A DNA stretch of 64,000 bases, taken from contig JACSVZ010000002.1 of assembly GCA_014706295.1 (NCBI GenBank), positions 129,341,431 through 129,405,430 of the forward strand, read 5' to 3'. Made by a program: the position numbers and the translations under genes. Each line of letters opens with the position of its first letter. Position 1 is the first letter of the stretch. A model generated the notes under the pieces. The model was not told where the DNA came from, made no database searches, and saw nothing but the letters and a program-made list of their open reading frames with translations. Shown piece after piece: positions 39,343-49,340 of the stretch. Source of the stretch: Lycocorax pyrrhopterus obiensis (taxonomy: Eukaryota > Chordata > Aves > Passeriformes > Paradisaeidae).

Positions 39343-39870
39343 ATGTGCCATGTTGTCATGAAGGATTACACACTCCTTAGGAGGGACAGGCCAGGAAGGT
39401 GTGATGGTGGAGTTGCCCTATATGTGAGGCAACACTTGGAATGTATTTAGTTCTGTCTTGGAGTGGATGACAAATAAGTAGAGAGCTTATGGGTTAGGAT
39501 TAAAGGGCAGAGCAGTCAGGGTGACATTGTGGGTGTTTTCTACAGGTCACCAGATAAGGAGGAGGAAATGGATGAGGTCCTCTAGAGGCATCTTGAAACA
39601 GCCTCAAAGTCACAAGAGGTGGTTTTTGTGGGAGACTTCAACTATCATGACATCTGCTGGAGAAGCCATGCAGCAAAGCACAAATAGTCCAGAAAGTTCC
39701 TGGAAAGCTTTGATCACAACTTCCTGTTGCAGGAAGTGGAGGTTTCCACAAGGAATGGTGTGCTCGACTTAATACTAACAAACAGGGAAGGCCTTGTTGG
39801 AAATGTGAAGGCTGGGGGCAGCCTTGGCTGTAGTGACCATGATATTGTGGAGTTCAGTGTCAGGTGAGGG
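39343..39870 (+). pseudogene. CR1 ORF2 endonuclease domain, C-terminal half, degraded
   Basis: This is the remnant of the APE-like endonuclease that nicks target DNA for target-primed reverse transcription. It keeps G-D-F-N at 39,631-39,642 and the S-D-H-D block at 39,832-39,843, which carries the catalytic histidine of this family. The N-terminal half is missing through 5' truncation. In-frame stops, for example near 39,583 and in CAAATAGTCC near 39,687, destroy the frame. Confidence 0.85.
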
Positions 39871-40458
39871 GGAAGCAGGACAGAAAGTTAGCTTACAGCT
39901 ATGGACTTCAGGAGAGCTAACTTTAGCCTCTTTTCAGATGCTCTTGGAAGAATCCAATGGGAACAGGCCCTGCAGGAAAGAGTGGTCCAAGAGATTTGGT
40001 TGATATTTAAGCATCAGTTCCTCCAGGCTCAGGAATGATATATCCCAATGAGCAAGAAATTGGTTAAAGGTGACAAGAGACCTGTGTGGATGGATAAAGA
40101 ACTGTCCTTAGTCAAGCAGGAAATACACAAGAGATGAATGTAGGGTCAGGCCACTTAGAACGGATATAGAGGTGGTCAGAGTTACTAAAAATGAGACAAG
40201 GAAGGTCAAGGCCCATCTGGAATTACATCTGGTCAAAGATGTCAAGGACACCAAGAAGGGCTTCTTCAAATACATCAGTATCAAAAGGAAAACAAAGGGT
40301 AATGTGGGATATGGAGGGGGAAACCTGGTAATAGATGACACAGAGAAGGCAGAGTTATCAAACACCTGCTTTGCATTGCTCTTCACTGACAAGACCAGCC
40401 CTCAGGGATCTCTGACCCAGGGACCTGACTAAAGGGATGTTGGAAGGAAGACCTTTCC

Positions 40459-40923
40459 TTGGTCAAGGAGGATGGGGTTAGAGAGGACCTAGGCAAACCT
40501 GACATCTGCAAGTCCATGGGCCCCGAGGGGATGCATCCACAAATGCTGAGAGAGCTGGTGGACACCACAGCGTGGCCACTCATGGTCATCCTTGAAAGGT
40601 TGTGGAGATCAGGAGAGGTGCCTGAGGACTGGAAGGAAGCAAATGTTGCCCCAGTCTTCCAAAAGGGCAAGAAGGAAGACACAGGGAACTACCAGTCAGT
40701 CAGCCTCACCTCAGTCCCTGGAAAGGTAATGGAGCACCTCATTCTGGAGGCCATCACTATCCACACGAATGACAAGAAGGTGATCAGGAGTGGTCAGCAT
40801 GGATTCACTAAAGGTAAATCATGCTTGACCAGCCTGATTGCCTTCTGTGATGAAACAACTGCCTGGATGGATGAGGGGAGAGCAGGGGATACTGTCTTAC
40901 CTCGACTTCAGCAAGGCTTTTGA
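40459..40923 (+). pseudogene. CR1 ORF2 reverse transcriptase, N-terminal (fingers) part
   Basis: A 154-codon open remnant carrying the start of the CR1 RT domain: P-E-G-M-H-P, then W-R-S-G-E-V-P-E-D-W-K-E-A, G-N-Y-Q-S-V-S-L-T-S-V-P-G-K, and Q-H-G-F-T-K-G-K-S-C. RT motif A (Y-L-D-F-S-K-A-F-D, 40,898-40,924) keeps its aspartates but lies in another frame, so a frameshift falls just before it. The motif G-V-P-Q-G-S-V-L-G follows at about 41,075-41,100. Confidence 0.9.
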
Positions 40924-41119
40924 CACTGTCACAACATCCTCACAGGCAAACTCAGGAGGTGTGGACTGGGTGAGTGGACAGAGAGGTGGTTTGAGAACTG
41001 GCTGAGCAGCAGATCCCAGAGGGTGGGACAGTAATCAGTGGCACAGGGCCTAGTTGGAGGCCTGCCACTGGTGGTGTCCCCCAAGGTTCAGTACTGGGCG
41101 CAGTACTGTTGAATATTTC

Positions 41120-41200
41120 ATCAGTGACTTGGATGAAGGGGCAGAGGCCTCCTCAGCAAGTTCCCCAACAGCACAAAGCTGGGAGGAGTGGCCGATACCT
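41120..41200 (+). pseudogene. CR1 RT motif C region, catalytic aspartates lost
   Basis: In the frame S-K-F at 41,155-41,163 the active CR1 motif would be F-A-D-D-T-K-L-G. Here it reads F-P-N-S-T-K-L-G (41,161-41,181), so both metal-binding aspartates are gone. One base is also missing shortly before it (near 41,115), breaking the F-N-I-F-I-N-D-type block. No active polymerase could be made from this copy. Confidence 0.75.
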
Positions 41201-41381
41201 CAGAGTGCTGTGCAGCCCTTCAGAAGGACCTCGACAGGCTGGAGAGATGGGCAGAGAAGAACTGCCTGGAATACAACAAAGGGAAACGCAGGGTCCTGCA
41301 CCTGGGACACACCAGGCACCACCACAGGCTGGGGGATGACCTGCTGGAGACCACGGGGTCCTGCTGGAAAACAAACTGTCC

Positions 41382-41900
41382 ATGAGGCAGCACTGTGTCC
41401 TTGTGGCCAAGAAGCACAAAGGTATCCTGGGGTGCACTAGGAAGAGCACTGCCAGCAGGTTGAGGGAGGTGATCCTGTCCCTCTGCTCAGCCCTAGTGAG
41501 GCACCATCTGGAGTGCTGTGCCCAGTTCTGGGCTCCTCAGTACAAGGGAGACATGGAGCTCCTGGAGTGGGTCCAGAGGAGGGCTACAAAGATGATGGGG
41601 GGACAGCAGCATCTCTCCTATGAGGAAAGGCTGAGGGAGCTGGGCCTGTTCAGCCTCAAGAAGAGACAACTGGGAGGGGACCTAATCAATGTCTATCAGT
41701 CTCTGAAGGGAGGGTGTCAAGAGGATGGAGCCAGGCTCTTCTCAGTGGTGCCAAGCAACAGGACAAGAGAAAATGGGCAGAAACTAATGCACAGGAAGTT
41801 CCACCTGAACATGAGGAAGAACTTCTTTACTTGTGCAGGTGCACTGGAACAGGCTGTCCAGAGAGGTGGTGGGGTCTCCCTCACTGGAAATATTCAATAA
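41382..41900 (+). pseudogene. CR1 ORF2 C-terminal region
   Basis: A 172-codon open remnant with the conserved CR1 C-terminal wording: [35 protein letters not shown], and R-K-N-F-F-T near the end. The usual W-N-x-L-P block that should follow lies out of frame (CACTGGAACAGGCTGTCC near 41,842). This is the best-preserved reading frame in the window, but it is only a fragment. Confidence 0.9.
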
Positions 41901-42059
41901 CCGACTGGACACAGCCCTCTGCCATGAGCTCTGGGATGACCCTGCTTAAACAGGGAGGCTGGACCAGATGACCCACTGTGGTTCCTTCCAACCTTGTCCA
42001 TTCTGTGATTCTGTGAAATACTTCAGTTATGTTTTTGGAGAAAAGCCATGTGAATTAGT

Positions 42060-42470
42060 CATATTACATGCTGATCCTGATACTGAAACACTTTCCAGTC
42101 CAACATTTCTCAAAGGATGTTAAACAGCAGCTGCTAAAGCTAGACATTTTAAAATCAGGACGTCTAGATAATTTGCATCTGAGAGTTTTATAAGAGCTTG
42201 CCGAAGAGCTCTTGGAATGATTAATGGTACTTTTCAGTAAATCTTGGACCAGTGTAAAGTGTTAGAGGACACAGCAAAAATTGAAGATATACCATAACAT
42301 AGGGGTAAAATTGCAGCCTAGGTAATTTTAAGTCTTTCACCTTTATACTGATCATGTAAAACATCCCAGAATTGTTGATGAAATTATGGATAAATAAAGA
42401 ATGGAGGAAGTTAATACAATTAATTTCAAACCCATAGTTTTCAGGGAAAACCTCTGAAACTAACTTGTCA
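42060..42470 (+). mobile_element. Ancient CR1/L3-like remnant, RT N-terminal part
   Basis: The frame at 42,152 reads K-S-G-R-L-D-N-L-H-L-R-V-L, stop, E-L-A-E-E-L, matching the K-S-x-G-P-D-x-L-H-P-R-V-L-K-E-L-A-E-E-L block of CR1/L3-type RTs. Further on, 42,320-42,350 reads G-N-F-K-S-F-T (ancestral G-N-Y-R-P-V-S), and 42,460 resembles the C-Q-T-N-L block. It is much more diverged than the adjacent young CR1, has several stops, and lies 43 bases past that element's 3' end in the same orientation. Limits are approximate. Confidence 0.7.
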
Positions 42471-44677
42471 TTCTGTGGGGCTTTTTTTTGTCATATACAT
42501 AAAATATGGTTGAAAAGCAAGTAATGTAAAATGTTGATAATATACTGTGTAGCATTTTAATCAAGAACAATGTCATTTACTCCCTGCAGTGAACTAAATG
42601 GATTAGATGCTATAATATTATAATGAATAACGCTGAACATGTTTATTTTTGGTTGCATCTTGGCATTCTAGGTCCTGTCTTCTTCAATTTTTTGAACTGA
42701 AGATCTGAAAGGAAATCATTGCAGAGAAGGTTTCCAGCCAGTGTGGAGATTGGGAGTGGTGAGGGAGACAGACACCTAATAAAAAAAAAGAGATGAGTCT
42801 TCTGAATCAAGCACACCATAAAGGTAATACCACACCTCTGGGAAAAATAGAAAATGAGCCTTTCTTGTGAGATAGCAGCTCCAACTTGTCAGAAGTAACT
42901 CTGCAAAGGATTCTGTCAGGCAAGGTAATTTCCTAAAAATGCTGATCAGATCCTTCATTGTACGAAGAGGACAGGTAGGTATCGGGAGATTTGAAGTGGT
43001 AAAAGGTTAGATCTTCTGGTGAAAGCCTCATGGGGTTCAATCTGATTATTTAAATAAAAAGAGAAGTTAGAATTTAGGTACTCTCACTACATAGAATTGT
43101 TGTTTATGTCGCCTGAAGGCTCCAGGTAAGCAATGGTAGGAGTTAGAGCTCTGGTACAGTATGAGACAAAACAACCTAAGCTGCAGGCTGACAGTTTTGG
43201 AGTAGTAATAAGATTAAAATATTTTTAGAGAGTGTTTTTTAACCTTTTGAGCTACATTACACGAGTGTGCCTCTTTTTCTTCAGTGGACACATTAAAATC
43301 AGAATTTCTAGAAGTAGTTATGGTCTCATTCAAACAATTATTATACAGAAATTTTATGTGTTATCTTTATAATGGAGATCAGAGCAGGAGAACATACCAA
43401 GCCACACTCATGTAATAAATATGTTAATCTACTGGATGAATAGCTGAGTTTGTAATGTGGTCTGGAAGGCTGGAACTAGTAGGGGAGAATGTGGAGGAAG
43501 GAATGAAATGCTAAGGAATCTGGAGCGGCAAAGAGAATGTATCTGTTCTGAGCTGGAGACCAGATGAAAACTTTTGGGTCAAGTGAGGTTATGCTGCGTG
43601 TCAGTGACCACCAGAGTATGCTGTGAAGCTTTGAATGGACACGTGCTTCCCACATATTGCTAGTCTTCCTTGTCCAGAGAAAATCTGCAAAGCATTCTAG
43701 CCCTTTGGATGTCTGATCCTGTTGTGGTCCAGTCCTGATGGAACAGATATATCTCATTCTTGCTCTGGGGCCTTCTTCCCTCATGTCACAAAGCAGAGCA
43801 CTGACTTCAAAGCCTTCATTTCCACAAACCCTAGCCAATGGGACTACTAATAGCATGTTACTTATCTTTTTCTCTCTCTCTTAAAAATCCAAGCTAGCAA
43901 AGAGTCAAACAGCCTTTCCCCAACCCTAATCACTCACATTATTTTAGTGAAAGAATTGAATCTAAAGCTGAAAAAGCAATTGCTTGGAAACTTGAACTAC
44001 TGTGAATAATTTGTCTCCCTTGAATTTGTGTGAAATGAGGAAACCTATAGTCATCCTTTCCCATGAAGCATTCAGGGTACAGTATACTCATGCCCAAGAG
44101 GTGGATTGGGTTTTTTTGAGGAAAGGGAGCTCTTGTCTGTAGGGCACTCGCTTCTCTGGCTGCAGAGATTAGTAAACTGGACTAAATGCTAGAGAAGACT
44201 GCAGGAGGAGAAAGAATAGTCCTGTGATTAGGTCAGCTCCTCTGAAGAGCTGTTTTCTACCTTTGCCTTTGCTGCAGGAAACATCCTAACTTTTTGAATC
44301 CTCACGTGACTTCAGCAGGCCCATTGATCTGGTTTGTAATCTATGCTGGTATACAGTAAGAGGAAATAGTGATTTTCAGCTAAGCATCAGGCAAATGTCT
44401 ATGAAACAAGTGAAGCTACATGGTTGCATCTGTGGGGACACAGCTGAAGACTTTCACTTGGTTGAAGAGCGTCACTTGAGACTACTGTGGCAGCCAAATG
44501 GCTAGTGCTGAAAAAGCTTTGTTGTAGGAGCATCCTGTGTGTAAACAAGACAGAGCAGGTGAATTACTAGCTCCTTCTCTGTGCTGTGTTGATTTTTTAA
44601 CTTTGTTTTCTTTTCGGCGACATAAAGGGGGTCTCCTCAAGTGCAGACAGGGATATGCTCATATGTGAAGAGGATTG
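42471..44677. other. Unassigned AT-rich sequence between repeats
   Basis: AT-rich, stop-dense. The 126-codon minus frame at 43,476-43,856 has no recognisable domain. Further decayed repeat sequence may be present but I cannot assign it. Confidence 0.5.
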
Positions 44678-45860
44678 GTTTAATAGAGAAGAATATAATA
44701 GTTCCCAGTTGGAAGGGACCTACAATGATCACCTTTTCCAACTGCCTGACCACTTCAGGGCTGAACAAAAGTGAAATCATGTTGTTAAGGGCTTTTTCAA
44801 ATGCCTTTTGCGCACTGACAGACTTGGGGCATCCACCACCTCTAGGAAGCCTGTTCCAGTGTTTGACCACCCTCTTAGTAAGAAAATGCATCCTAGTGTC
44901 CAGTCTAGGCCTCCCCCGGTACAGCTTTGAACCATTCCCACATGTCCTATCCCTGCATACCAGGGGGAAGAGCTCAGCATCTCCCTCTCCTTGTCCCCTC
45001 CTCAGGAAGCTGTGGAGAGCTGTGAGGTCACCTACTTTATTCCAAACTGGACAAGCCCGATATCCTCAGCTGCTCTTCACAGGATATTCCTTCAAGCCCT
45101 TTCACCACCTTTGTTGTGCTCCTCTGGACACATTCACATCCTTTACCCTCATTCTTCAGCTGTGGGGCCCAGAGCAGCACCCAGAGTTCAAGGTGAGGCC
45201 GCACCAAGGCTGTACAGCAGGACAGTCACCTCTGTGACCGGCTGGTGATGCTGAGTTTGATGCACCCCAGGAAGGGGCTTGTCCTCTGGGCTGTCAGGGC
45301 ACACTGCTGACTCCTACTGAGCCTGCTGCTGACCAGCACACCCAGATCCCTTCCTGCAGGGCTGATCTCCAGCCACTCCATCTCAGGTCCAGAATCCAGC
45401 ATTCAAACTTGCTGAATTTCATCCCATTAATCATTGCCCAATGCTATAAGCTATCTAGAGCCCTCAGCAAGGCATCTCATCCCTCAAGTCCCCTGGAACT
45501 GAGCCCTGAGGAACATTGCTGGGACAGGTTTCCAGGCAGATGTAGCCCCATTCACTACAACCCTTTGAGCTCTGCCTTTCAGGTAATTCATTGCCCAGCT
45601 CACCATGAACCCGCTCATCCCAAAGGTGGACAATTTGTCCTGAAGGGTACTTGAGAGACAGTATCAAAAGCCTTGCTAAAATTCAGAAAAACTGTATCCA
45701 CGGTCTTCCCTTCATCCGTTGGGTGTGTGGCCATATTATAGAAGGATAATCAAATTAGTTAAACAGGTCTGTCCCTTTGTGAGCCCATGTTGACTGCGTC
45801 TGTGATACTGAGTTATTCTTTAAACACATTTCAAGGACTACTTCCAATTTACCCTGATGG
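44678..45860 (-). mobile_element. CR1 LINE fragment, 3' half (RT palm to 3' end), degraded
   Basis: On the minus strand it runs from sequence complementary to the Y-L-D-F-S-K-A-F block (about 45,670-45,690) to the CR1 3' UTR near 44,690 (wording of the GTTGGAAGGGACC type). The C-terminal W-N-R-L-P-R motif is intact on the minus strand near 44,850 (K-R-V-V-K-H-W-N-R-L-P-R). It has many stops and an internal deletion around 45,430-45,500 relative to the usual avian CR1. It is more diverged than the 39.3 kb copy and belongs to a different subfamily. The 198-codon plus frame at 44,641-45,237 is its antisense. Confidence 0.9.
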
Positions 45861-46194
45861 ATCTCTTGCTGTCCATGGGAAGTCAGTCATCTGTGCTACC
45901 TGCAACACTTTGAACATGCAGGTGTGGTGGTTTCAGCTGGGATAGAGTTAATTTTCTTCACAGTAGCTAGTATGGGGCTGTGTTTTGGATTTGTGCTGAA
46001 AACTGTTTTGATAATTCTGGGATGTTTTTGTTATTGCTGAGCAGGGCTTGCACAGATCCAAGGCTTTTTCTACTTCTCATACTACCCTCAAATGAGTAGG
46101 ATGGGGTACACAAGGAGTTGGAAGGGGGCACAGCCGGGACAGCTAACCCTAACTGACCAAAGGGATATTCCAGACCACATGGTGTCATGCTTAG

Positions 46195-46203
46195 TATATA
46201 AAA
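46195..46203 (+). promoter_or_regulatory. LTR TATA box
   Basis: TATATAAA inside the solo LTR, about 270 bases from its 5' edge, in the place expected for a U3 core promoter. Transcription would run to the right. Activity today is unknown. Confidence 0.7.
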
Positions 46204-46380
46204 CTGGGAGAAGGAGGAAAGGGGGGATGTTTGGAGTGATGGCATTTGTCTTCCCAAGTTACTGTTACACGTGTTGGAGCCCTGCTGTCCTGAGGATGTC
46301 TGAACACCTGCCTGCCCATGGGAAGCAGTGAATTAATTCCTTGTTTTGCTTTGCTTACGTGCACGGCTTTTGCTTTACCC

Positions 46381-46386
46381 ATTAAA
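46381..46386 (+). terminator. LTR polyadenylation signal (ATTAAA)
   Basis: ATTAAA follows TTTGCTTTACCC and precedes CTGTCTTTATCCC, the layout seen at the R region of this avian LTR family. It lies about 180 bases after the TATA box. Confidence 0.6.
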
Positions 46387-46512
46387 CTGTCTTTATCCCT
46401 GCCCATGAGTTTTCTCACTTTTACTCTTCTGATTCTCTTCTCTATCCCACTGTGGGGAAGTGAGAGAACAGCTGCATGGGGTTGAGCTGCTGGCTGGGAT
46501 TAAACCATGGCA

Positions 46513-48880
46513 ACAGCTCATGAGAAAATTGGAAATAAACTGATAGGGACATATATTTAGATATTTATTAAAGAGAAGCCTCGGGCTCTCTGTAAGAATC
46601 AAGGTGCCTTTATATTCCCAGCTGGCCTACAGGATGACTTTCCACTAAGATGCCTGAGGTTTCAACAAAATGATAATCTAATCCCATAAATAAAAGATTT
46701 ATTATGTCTCTTTTCTTCTTCTGTGATATAGTATCCAAATTATTAACCATACAATTCTAAATATATTGATTAAGTATTTCTATGTCTTAGCTGTTTTGTG
46801 AACAATAATTTTAGAATATTTTGGTTTTCTCCGATTAAGAGTTGTTTTTTCCTTCCCTATATCTTTCACAGATATTATCAGTGGGTCCTGTTCCCAGTGA
46901 GGATATGGCAGTGTATCCTAGGAGTCTTTCTGGAACCCCGGAAGATGAGGTCTTGCCAAGAAATGCAGCCATGGATGAAAGTGGAAACAGGAAATGATTT
47001 GCCCACAGCTCCCATAAGACTCTGTTAGAGCAGCTCAAAGTGGTTTTTTATATACATATTTTGTATTTTATACGCTTATTAATTTTTTTTTTGTTTTGAT
47101 GGAGTGTCCACTTGCCCAACCTCTTTTTCTAATTCTTTCTTTTATGTTTAAAGTGCCCCTTTTCTGTAAACATTAATTGAGTGACAACTCTGGGATGTTC
47201 CACTGAAATTAGTTTCCTATTGGTGAAAGGGAAGGTAACACTGAGAGCACTGGACTGTAGAACCTGCTCTGTGTTATGAAACTACAAGCCCAGAATAGTA
47301 ATTTCAAAATGTTTTCCCTGGAATTTTCAGGCAAAGCAACCACTTCTTTGGAACTGGGAAATGCTTCCAGGATCCACAAGGCTGAGGTGCTGAAGTTTCA
47401 TGCCAGGGGATAAAGAGGTGCTGGGACAATACAACAGGAGGTTCTATATACATGCAGCTATATCAACATCAATCAGCAAAGTGAAACTGCCTTTGGAGAT
47501 TATTTGGACAGGTCTGTGCTGTGCCCTGCGCTGCTGAGTTTATAGAAAGGCCCAGCCAGAAAAGCACTCTACACCCAGATATCATAACAAAAGTGACATC
47601 CAGGGTAGTAAAATAAATATTTAATTTCTTCATCTTCTCATATCCATCTCAGACATCCAGCTAACTCTAATAATACTTTACCCTATAATACTTTACAAAT
47701 ACAACTATTCTAAATTAATATAATTGTTTTGATAGATACTTGTGAGTTCATTTTGCACTCTCTGTCTACTGATGCCTTTCCAGCTACGGGACAGTATTAA
47801 GCCTTTTTTTGCATGCTGTAAATGTATCAAACCTAAAAGCCAAAGTAGTTTTTGAAACACTAACAATATCACTCAGTGCTTATATTAGCCTTTACATCTT
47901 CAGAGTCTTTTATGAGCAGCCATGAATGAAGTATGGTAATAGCTTTATTGTATTGCAAACCTGCTTTGCCATTCCTTCAGCTGCTTCAGCAGATCTCATC
48001 CTGCTGCCTGTGACAACAAAACATCAATGCTTCAGATGACTAACCACTGAAGCTGGCCTGTGGAAACTTATGGTTTTCCCTGTATCTCCCCCAAAGGCAG
48101 ATTAGACACTACATATCAAAATTTTGGACAACAGATGTGCACTCAGCATGGTCAGGTGCCATGTACTCAGGGGGGGTCCACCTCCCTCTGCTGTCACCTG
48201 TCCTTGGACTGCAAGTTCTTTGGGTGCCAGACAGCATCTTTCAGCTTGGCAGAGTGTCCAGAGTGGTCCTGGTGCACAGTTTGGAGCTTGTAGGAGAGTA
48301 AACACAAGTTACTATAAATTGTCATCAAGGATAACTTTTCTAGATGCTAATAGTGGGAAAAATTGTAGTGCCTTACACAGAGGGGTTTGAACCCCACACT
48401 GGGGCTCAGCTGTTCACCATCATCCCTGCCCTGGGTCTACAGGGGTGTGCCCCATTGCTATCACCCAAACCATGGAGGGGGAGTCAAAGGTCAGCTGGAG
48501 CAGGGGCGAAGCAAACAGTGGGAAATGTCCAACAACCCTTCAATCCTTCAATCCAAAGGCTCCCTTGTGAAAGAAGAGGCTGAGATTGCTGAGGTCCCTG
48601 GGCTGTGTTCTCCTTCCACCTGCAGACTTGTCTTCTCACAAGGGATGGGAACTGATTTTGGCTGCTTCCTCCTCCCCAGGTCAATAGGTGCTCCCAGGAT
48701 GTGTCCTAGCTGGCATTGCTCCTCCGTGACCAAGTTTGTCACACAGGTCCTGGGGCCACAGTGCCACTGGCCCAGCAGGGGCTGTGCTCCATGGCGAGCA
48801 CGGTGGCGAGGCCACCGCATTTGCTGCTGAAAGTAAACTGGATGTCAAGCGCTTTTCCCATCTGGCATCTATTAAAATAA
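46513..48880. other. Unassigned sequence; GC-richer patch near 48.38-48.84 kb
   Basis: AT-rich at first, then GC-richer but only modestly CpG-containing near 48,770-48,830 (GGCGAGCACGGTGGCGAGG). The overlapping frames at 48,344-48,830 on both strands reflect this composition and show no domain. Confidence 0.5.
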
Positions 48881-48930
48881 TGTGTGTGAGCGTGTGTGTG
48901 TGCGTGTTTGCGCGTTTGTACGTGTGTGTA
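48881..48930 (+). repeat. Interrupted (TG)n with CG interspersion
   Basis: TGTGTG runs broken by AGCG, TGCG, TTTGCGCG and TACG over 50 bases. The CpG and GpC content makes it a Z-DNA-prone alternating purine-pyrimidine tract. Confidence 0.85.
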
Positions 48931-49009
48931 CAAAATGTGGACACAGTCTCTGATTTCAAATATAGAACAAAATGCATGTTTCAAATTATGTTTTAATTTT
49001 GGCTTTTTT

Positions 49010-49340
49010 GTTAACTGGAAAGATCCTTTATTTTAGAGTTTGCGCAAACTATTTTACTTAACATATTATCTGTAACAGATTGCATAAGCATGACTGTTAT
49101 CTGCGTTAGTCATCACTTTAGACCATGGAATATAACTCATGGCCGTCTGGATTTAATGAATGTTTGAATTAACCTATACCTAATTTCTTGTGTTTTAAAA
49201 CCTAAATCTCATTGAAAGCTGAGCTTTGTTTACTTCCCAAAATTGATCTGAGGGCCATTTGGAACACTTAGTGTATTCTAAAATGTGATCGTATCAACAA
49301 TACACGCTCAAGTTTGTTTTAAAGTGAGTTTTTCTTTCCT
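49010..49340. promoter_or_regulatory. Candidate regulatory block around a C/EBP-like palindrome
   Basis: AT-rich sequence with isolated CpGs and a perfect 14-bp palindrome, AGTTTGCGCAAACT (49,037-49,050). Its core TTGCGCAA is the consensus C/EBP dimer site. ATTGCATAAG follows about 30 bases later, a possible second C/EBP-like half-site. No frame or repeat overlaps. The binding-site match is direct; function is inferred. Confidence 0.35.

Larger units (their letters stand above)
39343..42017 (+). mobile_element. CR1 LINE, 5'-truncated and inactive, near-complete ORF2 with intact 3' end
   Basis: The element runs from inside the ORF2 endonuclease domain to the diagnostic 3' terminus, where (ATTCTGTG)2 lies at 42,000-42,015. 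CR1 elements end in such an octamer repeat rather than poly-A and are usually 5'-truncated, as here. In order: endonuclease C-terminal half (about 39,343-39,870), linker (39,870-40,500), reverse transcriptase (about 40,500-41,200), C-terminal region (to about 41,900) and 3' UTR. In-frame stops (such as TAG in CCTCTAGAGG near 39,583), frameshifts near 40,870-40,898 and 41,115, and lost RT active-site residues make it dead. It shares a subfamily with the fragment at 1-333. Confidence 0.95.
45923..46512 (+). mobile_element. Solo LTR of an avian ERV-L-type endogenous retrovirus
   Basis: About 590 bases starting TGTGGTGGTTTCAGCTGGG and ending about TAAACCATGGCA, matching an LTR that is very common in bird genomes (recognised from general knowledge; family name not asserted). 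LTR anatomy is visible: a TATA box TATATAAA at about 46,195-46,203, and an ATTAAA polyadenylation signal at 46,381-46,386 followed by the T-rich region. No gag, pol or env and no second LTR are present, so it is a solo LTR left by LTR-LTR recombination. The flanking 5-mers (GCAGG before, ACAGC or GCAAC after) do not give a clean target duplication. Confidence 0.85.

Noticed and set aside
44641..45237. 198-codon plus-strand open frame
   Set aside because: It is the antisense of the minus-strand CR1 fragment at 44,678-45,860.
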